From DASREM01 sp035652095 (GTDB lineage Bacteria; Acidobacteriota; Terriglobia; Terriglobales; Acidobacteriaceae), in NCBI GenBank assembly GCA_035652095.1, contig DASREM010000056.1, forward strand, positions 124,001 through 188,000: a stretch of 64,000 nucleotides of DNA, given 5' to 3'. Below, one piece after another: positions 25,301 to 32,455 of the stretch. Each line of letters opens with the position of its first letter. Position 1 is the stretch's first letter. The notes below the pieces were generated by a model. The model did no database searches. It had not been told where the DNA came from and saw nothing but the letters and a program-made list of their open reading frames with translations. The translations under genes were made by a program, and so were the position numbers.

Positions 25301-25666
25301 TTCGGCGCCGGCGGCGATAGCGACTGCCTCGCCGGAACTCGCCACTTCGGCAATCTCGGGCGAAACTCGTTGCGCGGACCCAGCTTCAAAGAGCTGAACT
25401 TCTCGATTTTCAAGGACACCGCGATCACCGAGCGTGTGAATATGCAGTTACGCGCTGAATTCTTTAACCTGTTCAACCACCCCAACTTCGCTAACCCCAA
25501 CTTGCCGAACTTCATCACCGATCCGGCCAACAACGGCTTGAGCGCGACCGGACGTGGTATCGGTCTATTGCCACTGACGGCCACGGGAGATGTGGGTATT
25601 GGCAATCCGTTCCTGGGAGGCGGTGGCCCCCGTGGAATCCAATTTGCCGCAATCTTCAAGTTTTAG
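22301..25666 (+). CDS. Oar-like TonB-dependent receptor
   Basis: A 1121-aa outer-membrane receptor. The ATG at 22301 follows AAAGGAG and opens a signal peptide (VRMILAFVVLAAIAVWG); an upstream in-frame ATG at 22142 would overlap regulatory DNA. Residues about 22-105 form a carboxypeptidase-regulatory domain (GTILGTVTDISGAVVSGA..., SYSIPELPLGTYTVTI). A TonB plug follows at about 115-225 (NTPVNGRDYTKLIYLNPGV, NNFLLDGTDMNDGF, VAELRVLSNYEAEYGRNSG, IVTKSGTNQLHG). The remainder is a 22-strand-type barrel ending in IQFAAIFKF, with a terminal Phe. In acidobacteria such receptors take up glycans, peptides or siderophores; no TonB box is obvious, and no substrate gene is adjacent. Confidence 0.95.
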   Translation: MRVRMILAFVVLAAIAVWGQTFRGTILGTVTDISGAVVSGAKVEVKNVATGLQRTTQTSADGSYSIPELPLGTYTVTISQSGFQTSVTTDVVVNVATERRVDAALKTGQVTERVEVSGQELPQVETTSAELGGTLTSETIANTPVNGRDYTKLIYLNPGVSGSPDQISDSPGSFGTFSMNGSRGRANNFLLDGTDMNDGFRNDPAINEAGVFGDPATILPIDAVAELRVLSNYEAEYGRNSGAVVNIVTKSGTNQLHGSLLEYNRTSSIGGARNFFNTAGGKDPFHNNQFGGSLGGPIIKDKTFFYVDYEGQRESGAQSGQSCVPDPRQVATDIANNGGAANSVIANLLARNPWPTPNIPVLYNPADPLLDYETGCPTGNNLAISTRFKNRVDSMIAKIDHNFNATNLLTGRYYFGDSDQSFPFAQLAGGLLPGFNTTTPTRVQLIALSYVKIVNSNQLNEARLGWNRFAEGFFPEDHNFDPNSIGLNTGVTSPFDFGLPKISVAGFSVIGATNSVPRSRVDSNWHFIDNYSWKFGRHDVKFGYEFRRTTIQLIQDNTFRGRLSFPDLASFIAGTPDGGKQVQGQSRRHSYENNHGFYIQDSFRMNARLTLNFGLRWDYFGVVGEKDGLFNTLDLSSPTNLSPTGQLYDKDFNNFAPRFGFAYDVAGKGRTVIRGGWGLFYDAFAQDIFLGHVPYNCAFCPGPALTGYGRAPIGAAGLLGGALDPNLPVFSGFSPLTDFFGTDRNIRTPYTQNFNLNLQQQLGPRAVVQVGYVGARGTKLFRFRDINQPTQAQITAYDTSAAQCAGFTLPNCPIAGFDGPDGINFNVPRTAFPALFYVNQEESTASSTYHALQTSLRVNSWHGLNSSVNFVWSHSIDNASDSEDFIPNAAQPNNSFAPQLERGNSNFDIRRRFTWNIGYQFPKFEGSWSKLKSGWGVDAVVNLQDGQPFQLNYNFEGDYSGSGEGFDRPDVVGPIRYGSGANSVDLSSFKVPCTFGNTTGFGAGGDSDCLAGTRHFGNLGRNSLRGPSFKELNFSIFKDTAITERVNMQLRAEFFNLFNHPNFANPNLPNFITDPANNGLSATGRGIGLLPLTATGDVGIGNPFLGGGGPRGIQFAAIFKF

Positions 25667-25688
25667 GAAACAGGTCTTGCCTTCCCTT

Positions 25689-25753
25689 CCCTGTGTAACT
25701 TCGTGTCCTTGGTGGTGAATTGGTCAACCATGAAGGACACGAAGTAACAGGGG
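25689..25753. repeat. REP-like imperfect inverted repeat
   Basis: Arms 25689-25710 and 25733-25753 share a perfect 13-bp core (ACTTCGTGTCCTT and its complement) with flanking CCCTGT/ACAGGG, separated by a 22-base loop. It lies in the 251-bp gap after the receptor gene. There is no T run, so it is not a standard terminator; it resembles dispersed intergenic palindromes. Confidence 0.6.
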
Positions 25754-25917
25754 GCTTCGTGTCAGGATCATTGACCATGATGTCCATCAATACGGCTCTG
25801 CCGTGTTTGATCCTCCCACCCCAACGTTCCACATCTTCCGTCACCTGTCCGCCGAAATCATCCATTGATAGCCTGCGGAAGCAACTGCCCCGACACCGTT
25901 GAAAGTGAGATCTGCCG

Positions 25918-27372
25918 ATGCGACGTTCGCTTTGCATCCTGGGCCTGATGTTCGCCTTCCCCGTGGCCTCACTCGCTCATCACGTAAAGCAAGCTGCCGT
26001 CAAGACCATGCCAGTAACCACCTCGTCGGCCAAGGCACGCGATCTCTACATCCGCGCCATGAAAGACTATGAGAACTATTATCTGGAGCGCGCTAACGTG
26101 GGATGGCGCGCCGCGACAAAGGAAGACCCGGATTTTGCTCTCGCCTATGCATGGCTTGCATTCAACAGTCGGAACCCATCCGAGGTGAACGCGGCTTTGA
26201 GCAAAGCCCATTCCCTCGAACCGAAGGTCACCCCCGGTGAACGCCTGATGATCGAGTGGATCGTCAATGTCCTCCAAAACAACTTCATCGCCGGCATCTC
26301 GGCCATGAATGACATGCTGGCCGTCTTTCCGCACGACAAGCAATTGCTCTACCTGGCAGGAAATTGGATGATGGGACAAAGCAGTGACGAGCATGCCCAG
26401 TCGCTGTTTGAGCGCGCCCTCGCTCTCGATCAGAACTATCCAGCCGCGCTGAACGACCTGGCATACTCCTTCGCGCGCCAGCGGCAGTTCGACAAGGCTC
26501 TGGCCACCATGGAGCGTTACACCGCGGCCCTTCCGGGGCAGCCGAATCCCCAGGACTCTTATGCAGAGTTGTTGCGTATGTCAGGCCAGTTCCAGCAAGC
26601 ACTCGATCACTACCGTGCGGCGCTCAAGATCGACCCGGATTTCATCTCCTCGCAGGTCGGACTCGGGGACACTTACGCCTTGATGGGGAACCAGGCGCAA
26701 GCTCGCATCGAATACGACAAAGCCATTCAGCAGGCCACAAACGACGCCGATCACCTCGATTATGAACTCCAGAAAGGCATCAGCTACGTGAGAGAAAACA
26801 ACTTCGCTGAAGCCGACAAGACTTTCTTGGCCGCCGCAACTCGCGCACATGCTCTTGGACTCCATCTCGGGGAGGCCAAGGCCCAGCGCATGATGGGAAT
26901 GTATGGAACTGACTACGACGCCGCACGCAAGCATCTTCAGCTGGCACAGGATGCCTTAACACACGAAGGCAATCTCACCCCGTCGGAAAGAGAAGAGGAA
27001 CGAGCCAAAATACTTCGCATCGGCGTGGTCCGTGCTACTCAGAGTGGCGATCAGGAGTTGGCTGCCAAGTCTTTGCAGCAGCTTGAGGAGATGACCAACG
27101 CCAGCAGCAGCCGCAACATCCGAAATGCCTGGCACGGCGCTGCCGGAGCCGCGTTCGTCAGCCAGAAGAAATTCGCCGACGCCATCGCCCATCTCGAAGA
27201 AGACTCTAACAATCCTTGTAGCCTCGCACTTTTGGCGCAAGCCTATGCTGCAACCGAATCGACGGAAAGGCTCCACCAAATAGAGGCTCGGCTCGCCGCT
27301 ACCTACCTTCCAACGCTTGAGCAGGCGCTCGCAGTCTCCTCGATGAAGGGGCATATCGTCGCCGGTAAATGA
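25918..27372 (+). CDS. Exported TPR-repeat protein
   Basis: A 484-aa protein with a signal peptide (RRSLCILGLMFAFPVASLAH). From about residue 38 it consists of tetratricopeptide helices: YLAGNWMMGQSSDEHAQSLF, AALNDLAYSFARQRQFDKAL, AELLRMSGQFQQALDHYRAA and VGLGDTYALMGNQAQARIEY, each with the W/L-G-Y-A-P spacing of TPRs. Divergent, incomplete repeats continue to the C-terminus. TPR arrays mediate protein-protein contacts; no enzymatic domain is present. It lies downstream of the TonB receptor but behind a palindrome and about 250 bp of intergenic DNA, so it is likely its own unit. Partner unknown. Confidence 0.85.
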   Translation: MRRSLCILGLMFAFPVASLAHHVKQAAVKTMPVTTSSAKARDLYIRAMKDYENYYLERANVGWRAATKEDPDFALAYAWLAFNSRNPSEVNAALSKAHSLEPKVTPGERLMIEWIVNVLQNNFIAGISAMNDMLAVFPHDKQLLYLAGNWMMGQSSDEHAQSLFERALALDQNYPAALNDLAYSFARQRQFDKALATMERYTAALPGQPNPQDSYAELLRMSGQFQQALDHYRAALKIDPDFISSQVGLGDTYALMGNQAQARIEYDKAIQQATNDADHLDYELQKGISYVRENNFAEADKTFLAAATRAHALGLHLGEAKAQRMMGMYGTDYDAARKHLQLAQDALTHEGNLTPSEREEERAKILRIGVVRATQSGDQELAAKSLQQLEEMTNASSSRNIRNAWHGAAGAAFVSQKKFADAIAHLEEDSNNPCSLALLAQAYAATESTERLHQIEARLAATYLPTLEQALAVSSMKGHIVAGK

Positions 27373-27479
27373 GGTGCAGCTTTGGAACAAGCCGTGCCGT
27401 TTTGAACTGTCCTGCCATGCAAGATTTTGCGTCCAGTTGAGGACGCAGCTGCCTTCCTTGTGGTATGCTCCGGCTCCTT

Positions 27480-27812
27480 ATGGGACGTCCCCCGACCGAG
27501 CGTCGCCGTCGTAAACGTGTCCCTGTGCAGGTTCCCGTCTCCATAAGAACCGGGTCCGCTGGGGAAGAGGCTTCGGGCTACACACGCGATCTCAGCGAGG
27601 GCGGAATATTCCTCTACACCACTTCGCAAGTTGCTGAAGGCAGCGAACTTGAGATCGTTCTGGTGCTTCCTTCCGAGATCACGCAGGGTGAGAAACGTTG
27701 GGTGTGCTGTCAAGCCTCCATTGTGCGTATTGAGGAGGAGCCGGAAGGCGGACGACGGGGAGTCGCCGCCGACATTCAGCGCATGGAATTCATGCCTGAG
27801 ATCCCCAGGTGA
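27480..27812 (+). CDS. PilZ-domain protein
   Basis: A 110-aa single-domain protein. It has the two PilZ signatures for cyclic-di-GMP binding: an Arg cluster RRRRKR (residues 8-13) that supplies the RxxxR motif, and DLSEGGIFL (about 39-47) matching (D/N)xSxxG, followed by the barrel strands (LEIVLVLPSE, WVCCQASIVRIEE). ATGs at 27465 and 27480 are both possible; the second gives the usual short basic lead. No output domain is fused, so it probably acts as an adaptor signalling second-messenger level to a partner (motility, exopolysaccharide or gene control). No neighbouring cyclase or phosphodiesterase is in the window. Confidence 0.88.
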   Translation: MGRPPTERRRRKRVPVQVPVSIRTGSAGEEASGYTRDLSEGGIFLYTTSQVAEGSELEIVLVLPSEITQGEKRWVCCQASIVRIEEEPEGGRRGVAADIQRMEFMPEIPR

Positions 27813-27953
27813 GCCGTGGGTTCTGGAACGTTCATGCCCACCACCCGGCAAAAATGACGTGCATTTCCCGCGCACTTCCATTACAAATCATGCATAATTG
27901 CTGGCCCTCGAATTGCTGCAGGGTGGGGTATCCAACAAGTCAGAGGCAGGAAT

Positions 27954-28298
27954 ATGTGGCTTGATAAACTGGCGGACGGCGTGTTGCGCGTGACCACGCC
28001 GCTTGGGCCACGGTACATCGAACTTTCTTTCCGGCAACGGGTCTACCTGATCTGGGTATTTCGCAACTTCAGGGTTCTCCCCATGCAGGTGTTGGGACAG
28101 CGACAGCAACGTCTTGTCGAATCGCTCTGCGCGAGCCAGCGATTTGTCTCGGTTCCGGCTCAGGGCTGGGAAGAGGGATTCATCATCGGCACGGTCGAGC
28201 GTCGGCCGCGGATTGAGGTCGAAACCCTGCCCGAGAAAAAGCCGAGCGCAGCTGTCTCCGATTCGGTTCCCTTTGTGGCCGACGCCAAACGGCCCTGA
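27954..28298 (+). CDS. Small protein of unknown function
   Basis: A 114-aa protein, ATG 27954 preceded by CAGGA. It starts MWLDKLADGVLRV, followed by an aromatic and basic stretch (YIELSFRQRVYLIWVFRNF) that could be an amphipathic or partly buried helix, then QRQQRLVESLCAS and an Ala/Pro-rich tail. No signal peptide, metal motif or known family is recognised. A longer antisense frame overlaps it but lacks any ribosome-binding site or domain, so this strand is preferred. Moderate certainty that it is expressed. Confidence 0.55.
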   Translation: MWLDKLADGVLRVTTPLGPRYIELSFRQRVYLIWVFRNFRVLPMQVLGQRQQRLVESLCASQRFVSVPAQGWEEGFIIGTVERRPRIEVETLPEKKPSAAVSDSVPFVADAKRP

Positions 28299-28346
28299 AG
28301 TGATGTCCCGCAGCTTTTCTGAGCGCTGCGGGCACGGCAATGAAGG

Positions 28347-28841
28347 TTATGGCAGTGGTTCGGAGGTATTTGCCGGGCTTGGACCATTGCCTCTGGACAT
28401 TTCGCCGCACGGCCCTCCGTTTCCCCCATTGCTTGCGCGACGCGTTCCGCCACTACGATTTTCAGCACGCGAACTGATGCAAGAACGAAAGGCTTGTTCC
28501 TGCTGTGGAGTGACAAGAGCTTCCACTTGCTTTTTCGCACCTTCCCGCAACTGCCGGATCTCCTGCTGCTTCTGTTGCTGGGTCAAGGAAGAATTGCTGC
28601 AAACAGCTTCGACTTGGGAACGCATATTCTCTTCGATTTGCCGATGCTGCTGTACGACTTGCTGTGACACTCCGGCAACCTGCCAGCAGGGCTGCTGACG
28701 TCCTCGCTGGGCGCTGCTGCTCCGAGTCGGTTGCCCTGCGCCCGAAGTTGGGCCCGCCTGAGTTCGGACCTGTGCTCTAGCCGAACCTGCGACTGCAGTG
28801 ATGAAACATGTCAGACACACGGATAAGAGAAACTTGTGCAT
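28347..28841 (-). CDS. Small exported Gln/Arg-rich protein
   Basis: A 164-aa protein. The ATG at 28839-28841 is placed exactly 6 bases after GGAGG, so it is chosen over an ATG two codons upstream. Signal peptide HKFLLSVCLTCFITAVAGSARAQ. The mature part is Gly/Ser/Gln/Arg-rich, with a central helical segment (VQQHRQIEENMRSQVEAVC, TQQQKQQEIRQLREGAKKQVE) reminiscent in composition of Spy/CpxP-type periplasmic helices, and four Cys that could form disulfides. The C-terminus is Gly/Asn/Pro-rich and disordered. Function unknown; a periplasmic chaperone-like or stress role is only a guess. Confidence 0.72.
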   Translation of the reverse strand: MHKFLLSVCLTCFITAVAGSARAQVRTQAGPTSGAGQPTRSSSAQRGRQQPCWQVAGVSQQVVQQHRQIEENMRSQVEAVCSNSSLTQQQKQQEIRQLREGAKKQVEALVTPQQEQAFRSCISSRAENRSGGTRRASNGGNGGPCGEMSRGNGPSPANTSEPLP

Positions 28842-29446
28842 GAGCATCCTCCACTGCACCCGAACCCGAGGATACGGAAGAAGTTGTCTCCCTGGAATCC
28901 AGCCAGTATGACCGAAGGCCCGTAGGGCCCTTGGCCAGTTGGACAGAAAGGCACATGGTTACCTGGAGGCCGTACTGCTCAAGCTTCAGCCGGGTGTCCT
29001 CTAGGGTGCTAACAGCCACAACTTTGTGTTCATCAATCCATCGACAAACCGACGGCCTCGACGAAACATTTCGCGCACAGGTTCGGTCTCCGAACGCAAG
29101 CTGGAAATCGTCGCAGCCTACGCCATCACAGCGACACGTAGAGGTCAGCACGGCGACATAGCAGGGGCCCGCAACCGTGTGAAACATATGTTTCAAATTT
29201 GAGCTGGGCAAAGGTACTGCCGGCCGTCGGCTATCGCAAGTTCATGCGTGAGAAAAGCGGTGCCACAAACCGCAGACGGCCTGCCCGGCCAAACCCCAGA
29301 TAATGGCCCCCCGGCGACTGGCCTTTAGTGAGAACACTACCAATTCCCACTGCGAGGTTGAAGACTTTGCCACCCACACGTTATATTGGGTGGAGCGATT
29401 TTTCACAGGATCACAGGCAGCGTCTCTGCCAGTGACAGTCCGCAGC
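28842..29446. other. Long gap without a supported gene
   Basis: About 600 bases between the small exported protein and tRNA-Lys. Open frames exist on both strands (up to about 144 codons on the minus strand) but none has a ribosome-binding site, signal peptide or recognisable domain. The promoter of the minus-strand gene ending at 28347 must lie at its left end. Confidence 0.5.
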
Positions 29447-29522
<76 letters not shown>

Positions 29523-29570
29523 TCCCCCATACAGTTGACACTTTTCTATGCCACCACCCGGTTTGGGTAA

Positions 29571-29609
29571 CAACTGCTGGTTGAACGCTCGTCTATTCAC
29601 CAGCAGTTG
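29571..29609. repeat. Short perfect inverted repeat downstream of tRNA-Lys
   Basis: Arms CAACTGCTGGT (29571-29581) and ACCAGCAGTTG (29599-29609), 11 bp each with a 17-base loop. No T run follows. About 12 bases further on, 29621-29640 resembles a tRNA T-arm on the minus strand but no whole tRNA can be folded. Confidence 0.45.
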
Positions 29610-29683
29610 ACCCCTGCTGAACGGGATTCGAACCCTCGGTACGGTTTCTTCCCCCGGGACGAGCGAGACCTAGAAACGCAAAC

Positions 29684-29894
29684 TTACCCCGGGGTCTTTC
29701 TGCTCATTTGATGAAATCGCAGCTGGTCAGGGCGGTTTAAAGCAATCAGCGCCGCGACAGTGATAACGCTGCGATCGCGCTTCGACAGCTCTTCGCTCTC
29801 CCACACATCATCAAATAGCACCCGGTCAGTAAGTTCGACCACCTTGGGGGAAAAATCGCATCAATTTCTTGGCTCCATCAGATGGTTTTGTCAT
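29684..29894 (-). pseudogene. Broken carboxymuconolactone-decarboxylase (AhpD-like) gene
   Basis: On the minus strand a good ribosome-binding site (AAGGAG) precedes ATG 29892-29894 and reads MTKPSDGAKKLM, then a one-base frame change near 29855-29860, then DFSPKVVELTDRVLFDDVW, ESEELSKRDRSVITVAALIA and LNRPDQLRFH, which follow the N-terminal consensus of carboxymuconolactone decarboxylase-family proteins. The frame then ends at a TAA (29684-29686) within about 8 residues, so the second half, including any catalytic Cys of the AhpD branch, is gone. The original frame stops soon after the shift. Family proteins are about 130 aa, whereas only about 67 residues survive. A relic next to tRNA-Lys; not expected to function. 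Confidence 0.75.
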
Positions 29895-29990
29895 TTTGGC
29901 TACTCCTTCTAATGTCACGCGGCATCCACGAGCTGATGACTTGATACGTCCGGGTAGGGCCACAAGTCTGACCCGCAAATGCAACTAGTT

Positions 29991-32225
29991 CTATGGTCTC
30001 CAGCTTGTAGCCAGCACCAGTTCGGATCGGTCCCCCGCACCGGACGTGTCCACCAGGAACCGGGTCCCTTCCCGCGAGACATCGTAAGCAACGTAATCGG
30101 ACGCGAGAGGATACAGCGGAGCCCGGAATAGTTGGCGCGGAGTCGAGATGCTCAATTTGTCGCCTGCAAGGGTGACAGACACTGCGGAAATCACTTCGTC
30201 AGGACCGAGAAAGAAGAGTTCACTTCCGTCGCCGCGCCATCTCGGCGCCACGGCGCGGGTAGCAGTCACCTGATAGGTTTTGTCGGGTTTCGGATACGAA
30301 GAAATGTAAACGGTGTCTGTGCCGTTCCAGGCTTTCTGGTAGGCGACCCAACGTCCATCAGGTGAAAAACGCGCATCCAGCAGTCTTGCCTGAGCGGGCA
30401 AATAGGAGGACATCCTGCCGCTGCCAAAATCCAACACGGTGGCCTCCCGAGCTCCATTGGCCGCCTCCCGTAAAACAAGCGCATGTCGTTTATCGGGATG
30501 CCACGACACAATCCCCGCGTAATCGGAACCGTCCATCACCGCGCGCTCGGGCACGGCATCATTGAGCTGTTTAATGAAGGTGGATATGGTGTGTCCTTTG
30601 TGGACTGTATACGAAAGCGCGCTGGAGTCAGGTGCCCAAGCCAGACTGCCGGCCAGACCATGCTGCGTGACCTGCGTAACTGTACCGTCGGCGTGCATGA
30701 GGCAGATATTGAACTCGGGATCTCCACAAACTGTCGCAATGGTTTTGCCATCGGGGGAAAGGCTCACTGCGCCAAAAATTCCAGCTTGTCCGGCCGTGCC
30801 GAGCTTCTTTCCGGTGGCGTCAAACCATGAGATCTCTTGTTGCTCGCGACGTTCTGGTCGCAACTGGTAGACAAGTGCGGATGTACTAGCAGCAAACGTT
30901 CCATACCAGCTTCCAGAATCGTATTCGATGCCATCGGCAACAATATCGGCGTGCGGATTCAAACGGCTGCGATTCAAGTCAAGCTTCTGTGCCATCAGCT
31001 TTCCGTGCAACAGGAAGAGGAGCGACTCATGGACCGATACGACGTTCGAGTCTGCTTCACCGAGCAGGATGGGCTCTCCACCGTCGAGCGAAGCAAGAAA
31101 CAGGGCTGCTGGTCGCGAGCTTTCGTCATGATTCGCTGCCACGAAGATAAAGTGTTTCTGGTCGTCGAGGATGACCGGCCAACGATGGGTTGTATAGCGC
31201 TTCAGATCAAGGTGGGTAATTGGCACGGGCGTTCCACCTCCAGCACTAATTCGGAAGATTGGGCTTTGCGTCTCGCGCGCAAACAAGATCGTTCCATCCT
31301 TTAACCATGTTCCTCCCCGTCCAGAGTCTGCGGTGCAAAGGATGACCACTTTGTGGTTAGACAGGTTCAGCCGCTTCAATTCCAGATCAGTGAAGAAGCC
31401 GAGACTCTGACCATCCGGCGACCAGAAGGGAAAGCTGCCGCCTTCTGTTCCAGAGATCGCCTCCGGAGTCAGCGAGTCGAATCGGCGAAGCCAAAGGCGA
31501 GTGCGGCCATCGGGGCCCGCCGCCTCGAACACAACTTGGGAACCGTCAGGAGAGACGGCAATGCCACCTTCGCCACGGGTGATCAGGTGCAGATCGGCAG
31601 GAAGCGTGATGACAGCCCGAACCGTAACCGCCGCTTGCGTTCGATTAAATCTCGCAAAGAAGGTGGCTGCCACGATGACCAGCACGGCCGCCGATATAGC
31701 CACCAATGTCCAAAGACTCCTGCGCTCTCGATGGCGGTTACCAAATAGGACGAGCCGGGTGCTTCTTTCGTTGCTGGACACGGTCTCGGGTGGTGGTTCG
31801 GCAACGGCGACGGAGAAGTCGCCGTGGTCGACCGAGCGACCGATTTGACCCTGCCCCGGCTCGACATACGGTTCTGCAGCCGCTCGAATTTGTACGGTTT
31901 CAGCGTCGGCGATGAACTCGACCTGGCCAATAAAGCGATACCCCCGGCGACTAAGGGTCTCGAGATGCTGGGGTTCGCTGACATCGTCCCCGAGGAGGGT
32001 TCGCACCTTGTTGACCGCCTTGTTCAGACCGTGGTCGAAATCGAGGTTAACGCTGTCATCCCAGAGCGAATTGCGCAACTCCTCGCGGGAAACAATGGCG
32101 CCTCGACGCTCGATCAGGCAGGCGAGCAGGCGCGCAGGTTTTTCTTCCAGCCGTAACCTGACTCCGTGCTTGCGGATTTCCAGTGTATCCAGATTGAAAC
32201 AGAACGGCCCAAAGACGGCGATCAA
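29991..32225 (-). CDS. Membrane winged-helix regulator with PD40/TolB-like propeller
   Basis: A 744-aa CadC-like one-component regulator. The TTG start (32223-32225) has AAAGG 5 bases upstream and opens directly into an OmpR/PhoB-type winged helix, residues about 1-100 (FNLDTLEIRKHGVRLRLEEK, GLNKAVNKVRTLLGDD, LETLSRRGYRFIG). A transmembrane helix lies near 170-192 (WTLVAISAAVLVIVAATFFA). The periplasmic part, about 210-744, carries PD40/WD40-like blades (IAVSPDGSQVVFEA, PFWSPDGQSLGFF, RFSPDGRWVAYQ) forming a likely sensor propeller. It is divergent from the 2380-aa secreted protein across 230 bp, so it may control that gene (inference). The ligand is unknown. Confidence 0.9.
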   Translation of the reverse strand: MIAVFGPFCFNLDTLEIRKHGVRLRLEEKPARLLACLIERRGAIVSREELRNSLWDDSVNLDFDHGLNKAVNKVRTLLGDDVSEPQHLETLSRRGYRFIGQVEFIADAETVQIRAAAEPYVEPGQGQIGRSVDHGDFSVAVAEPPPETVSSNERSTRLVLFGNRHRERRSLWTLVAISAAVLVIVAATFFARFNRTQAAVTVRAVITLPADLHLITRGEGGIAVSPDGSQVVFEAAGPDGRTRLWLRRFDSLTPEAISGTEGGSFPFWSPDGQSLGFFTDLELKRLNLSNHKVVILCTADSGRGGTWLKDGTILFARETQSPIFRISAGGGTPVPITHLDLKRYTTHRWPVILDDQKHFIFVAANHDESSRPAALFLASLDGGEPILLGEADSNVVSVHESLLFLLHGKLMAQKLDLNRSRLNPHADIVADGIEYDSGSWYGTFAASTSALVYQLRPERREQQEISWFDATGKKLGTAGQAGIFGAVSLSPDGKTIATVCGDPEFNICLMHADGTVTQVTQHGLAGSLAWAPDSSALSYTVHKGHTISTFIKQLNDAVPERAVMDGSDYAGIVSWHPDKRHALVLREAANGAREATVLDFGSGRMSSYLPAQARLLDARFSPDGRWVAYQKAWNGTDTVYISSYPKPDKTYQVTATRAVAPRWRGDGSELFFLGPDEVISAVSVTLAGDKLSISTPRQLFRAPLYPLASDYVAYDVSREGTRFLVDTSGAGDRSELVLATSWRP

Positions 32226-32455
32226 GGGAACCTTTTCTTTGGGGGAGAGCTGGAAATTTTAGCTTCACTCCTCATATCTTTCAAGAGCTTACTGGGGGAG
32301 ATTTTCGGGAGAATTTCAGGAGTTGATCGATCGACCCCAACAAAGGCAGATTGTGCCCACCTTGTGGCGTTGGCGGTTCGAATCGCCGACTCTTGCTACT
32401 GTTTTCACTGTTGTTTTCCTTCACATCCGGTCAGGTGAGGGGATTTGGGGAGGCC

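Noticed and set aside
25656..25937. Short frames on both strands in the gap after the TonB receptor
   Set aside because: They are produced by the inverted repeat and lack start signals and protein-like composition.
27888..28340. 150-codon minus-strand frame
   Set aside because: Antisense to the better-starting 27954-28298 frame; no ribosome-binding site or family signature.
28777..29211. 144-codon minus-strand frame with many Cys
   Set aside because: Overlaps the well-supported start and signal peptide of the 28347-28841 gene, has no ribosome-binding site and no recognisable domain.
29621..29640. T-arm-like stretch on the minus strand after tRNA-Lys
   Set aside because: Only three clean stem pairs and no acceptor, D or anticodon arm; kept only as a note near the inverted repeat.
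32371..32390. T-arm-like GGCGGTTCGAATCGCC suggesting a tRNA
   Set aside because: The stem pairing is out of register for a T arm and no anticodon or acceptor stem can be placed around it.
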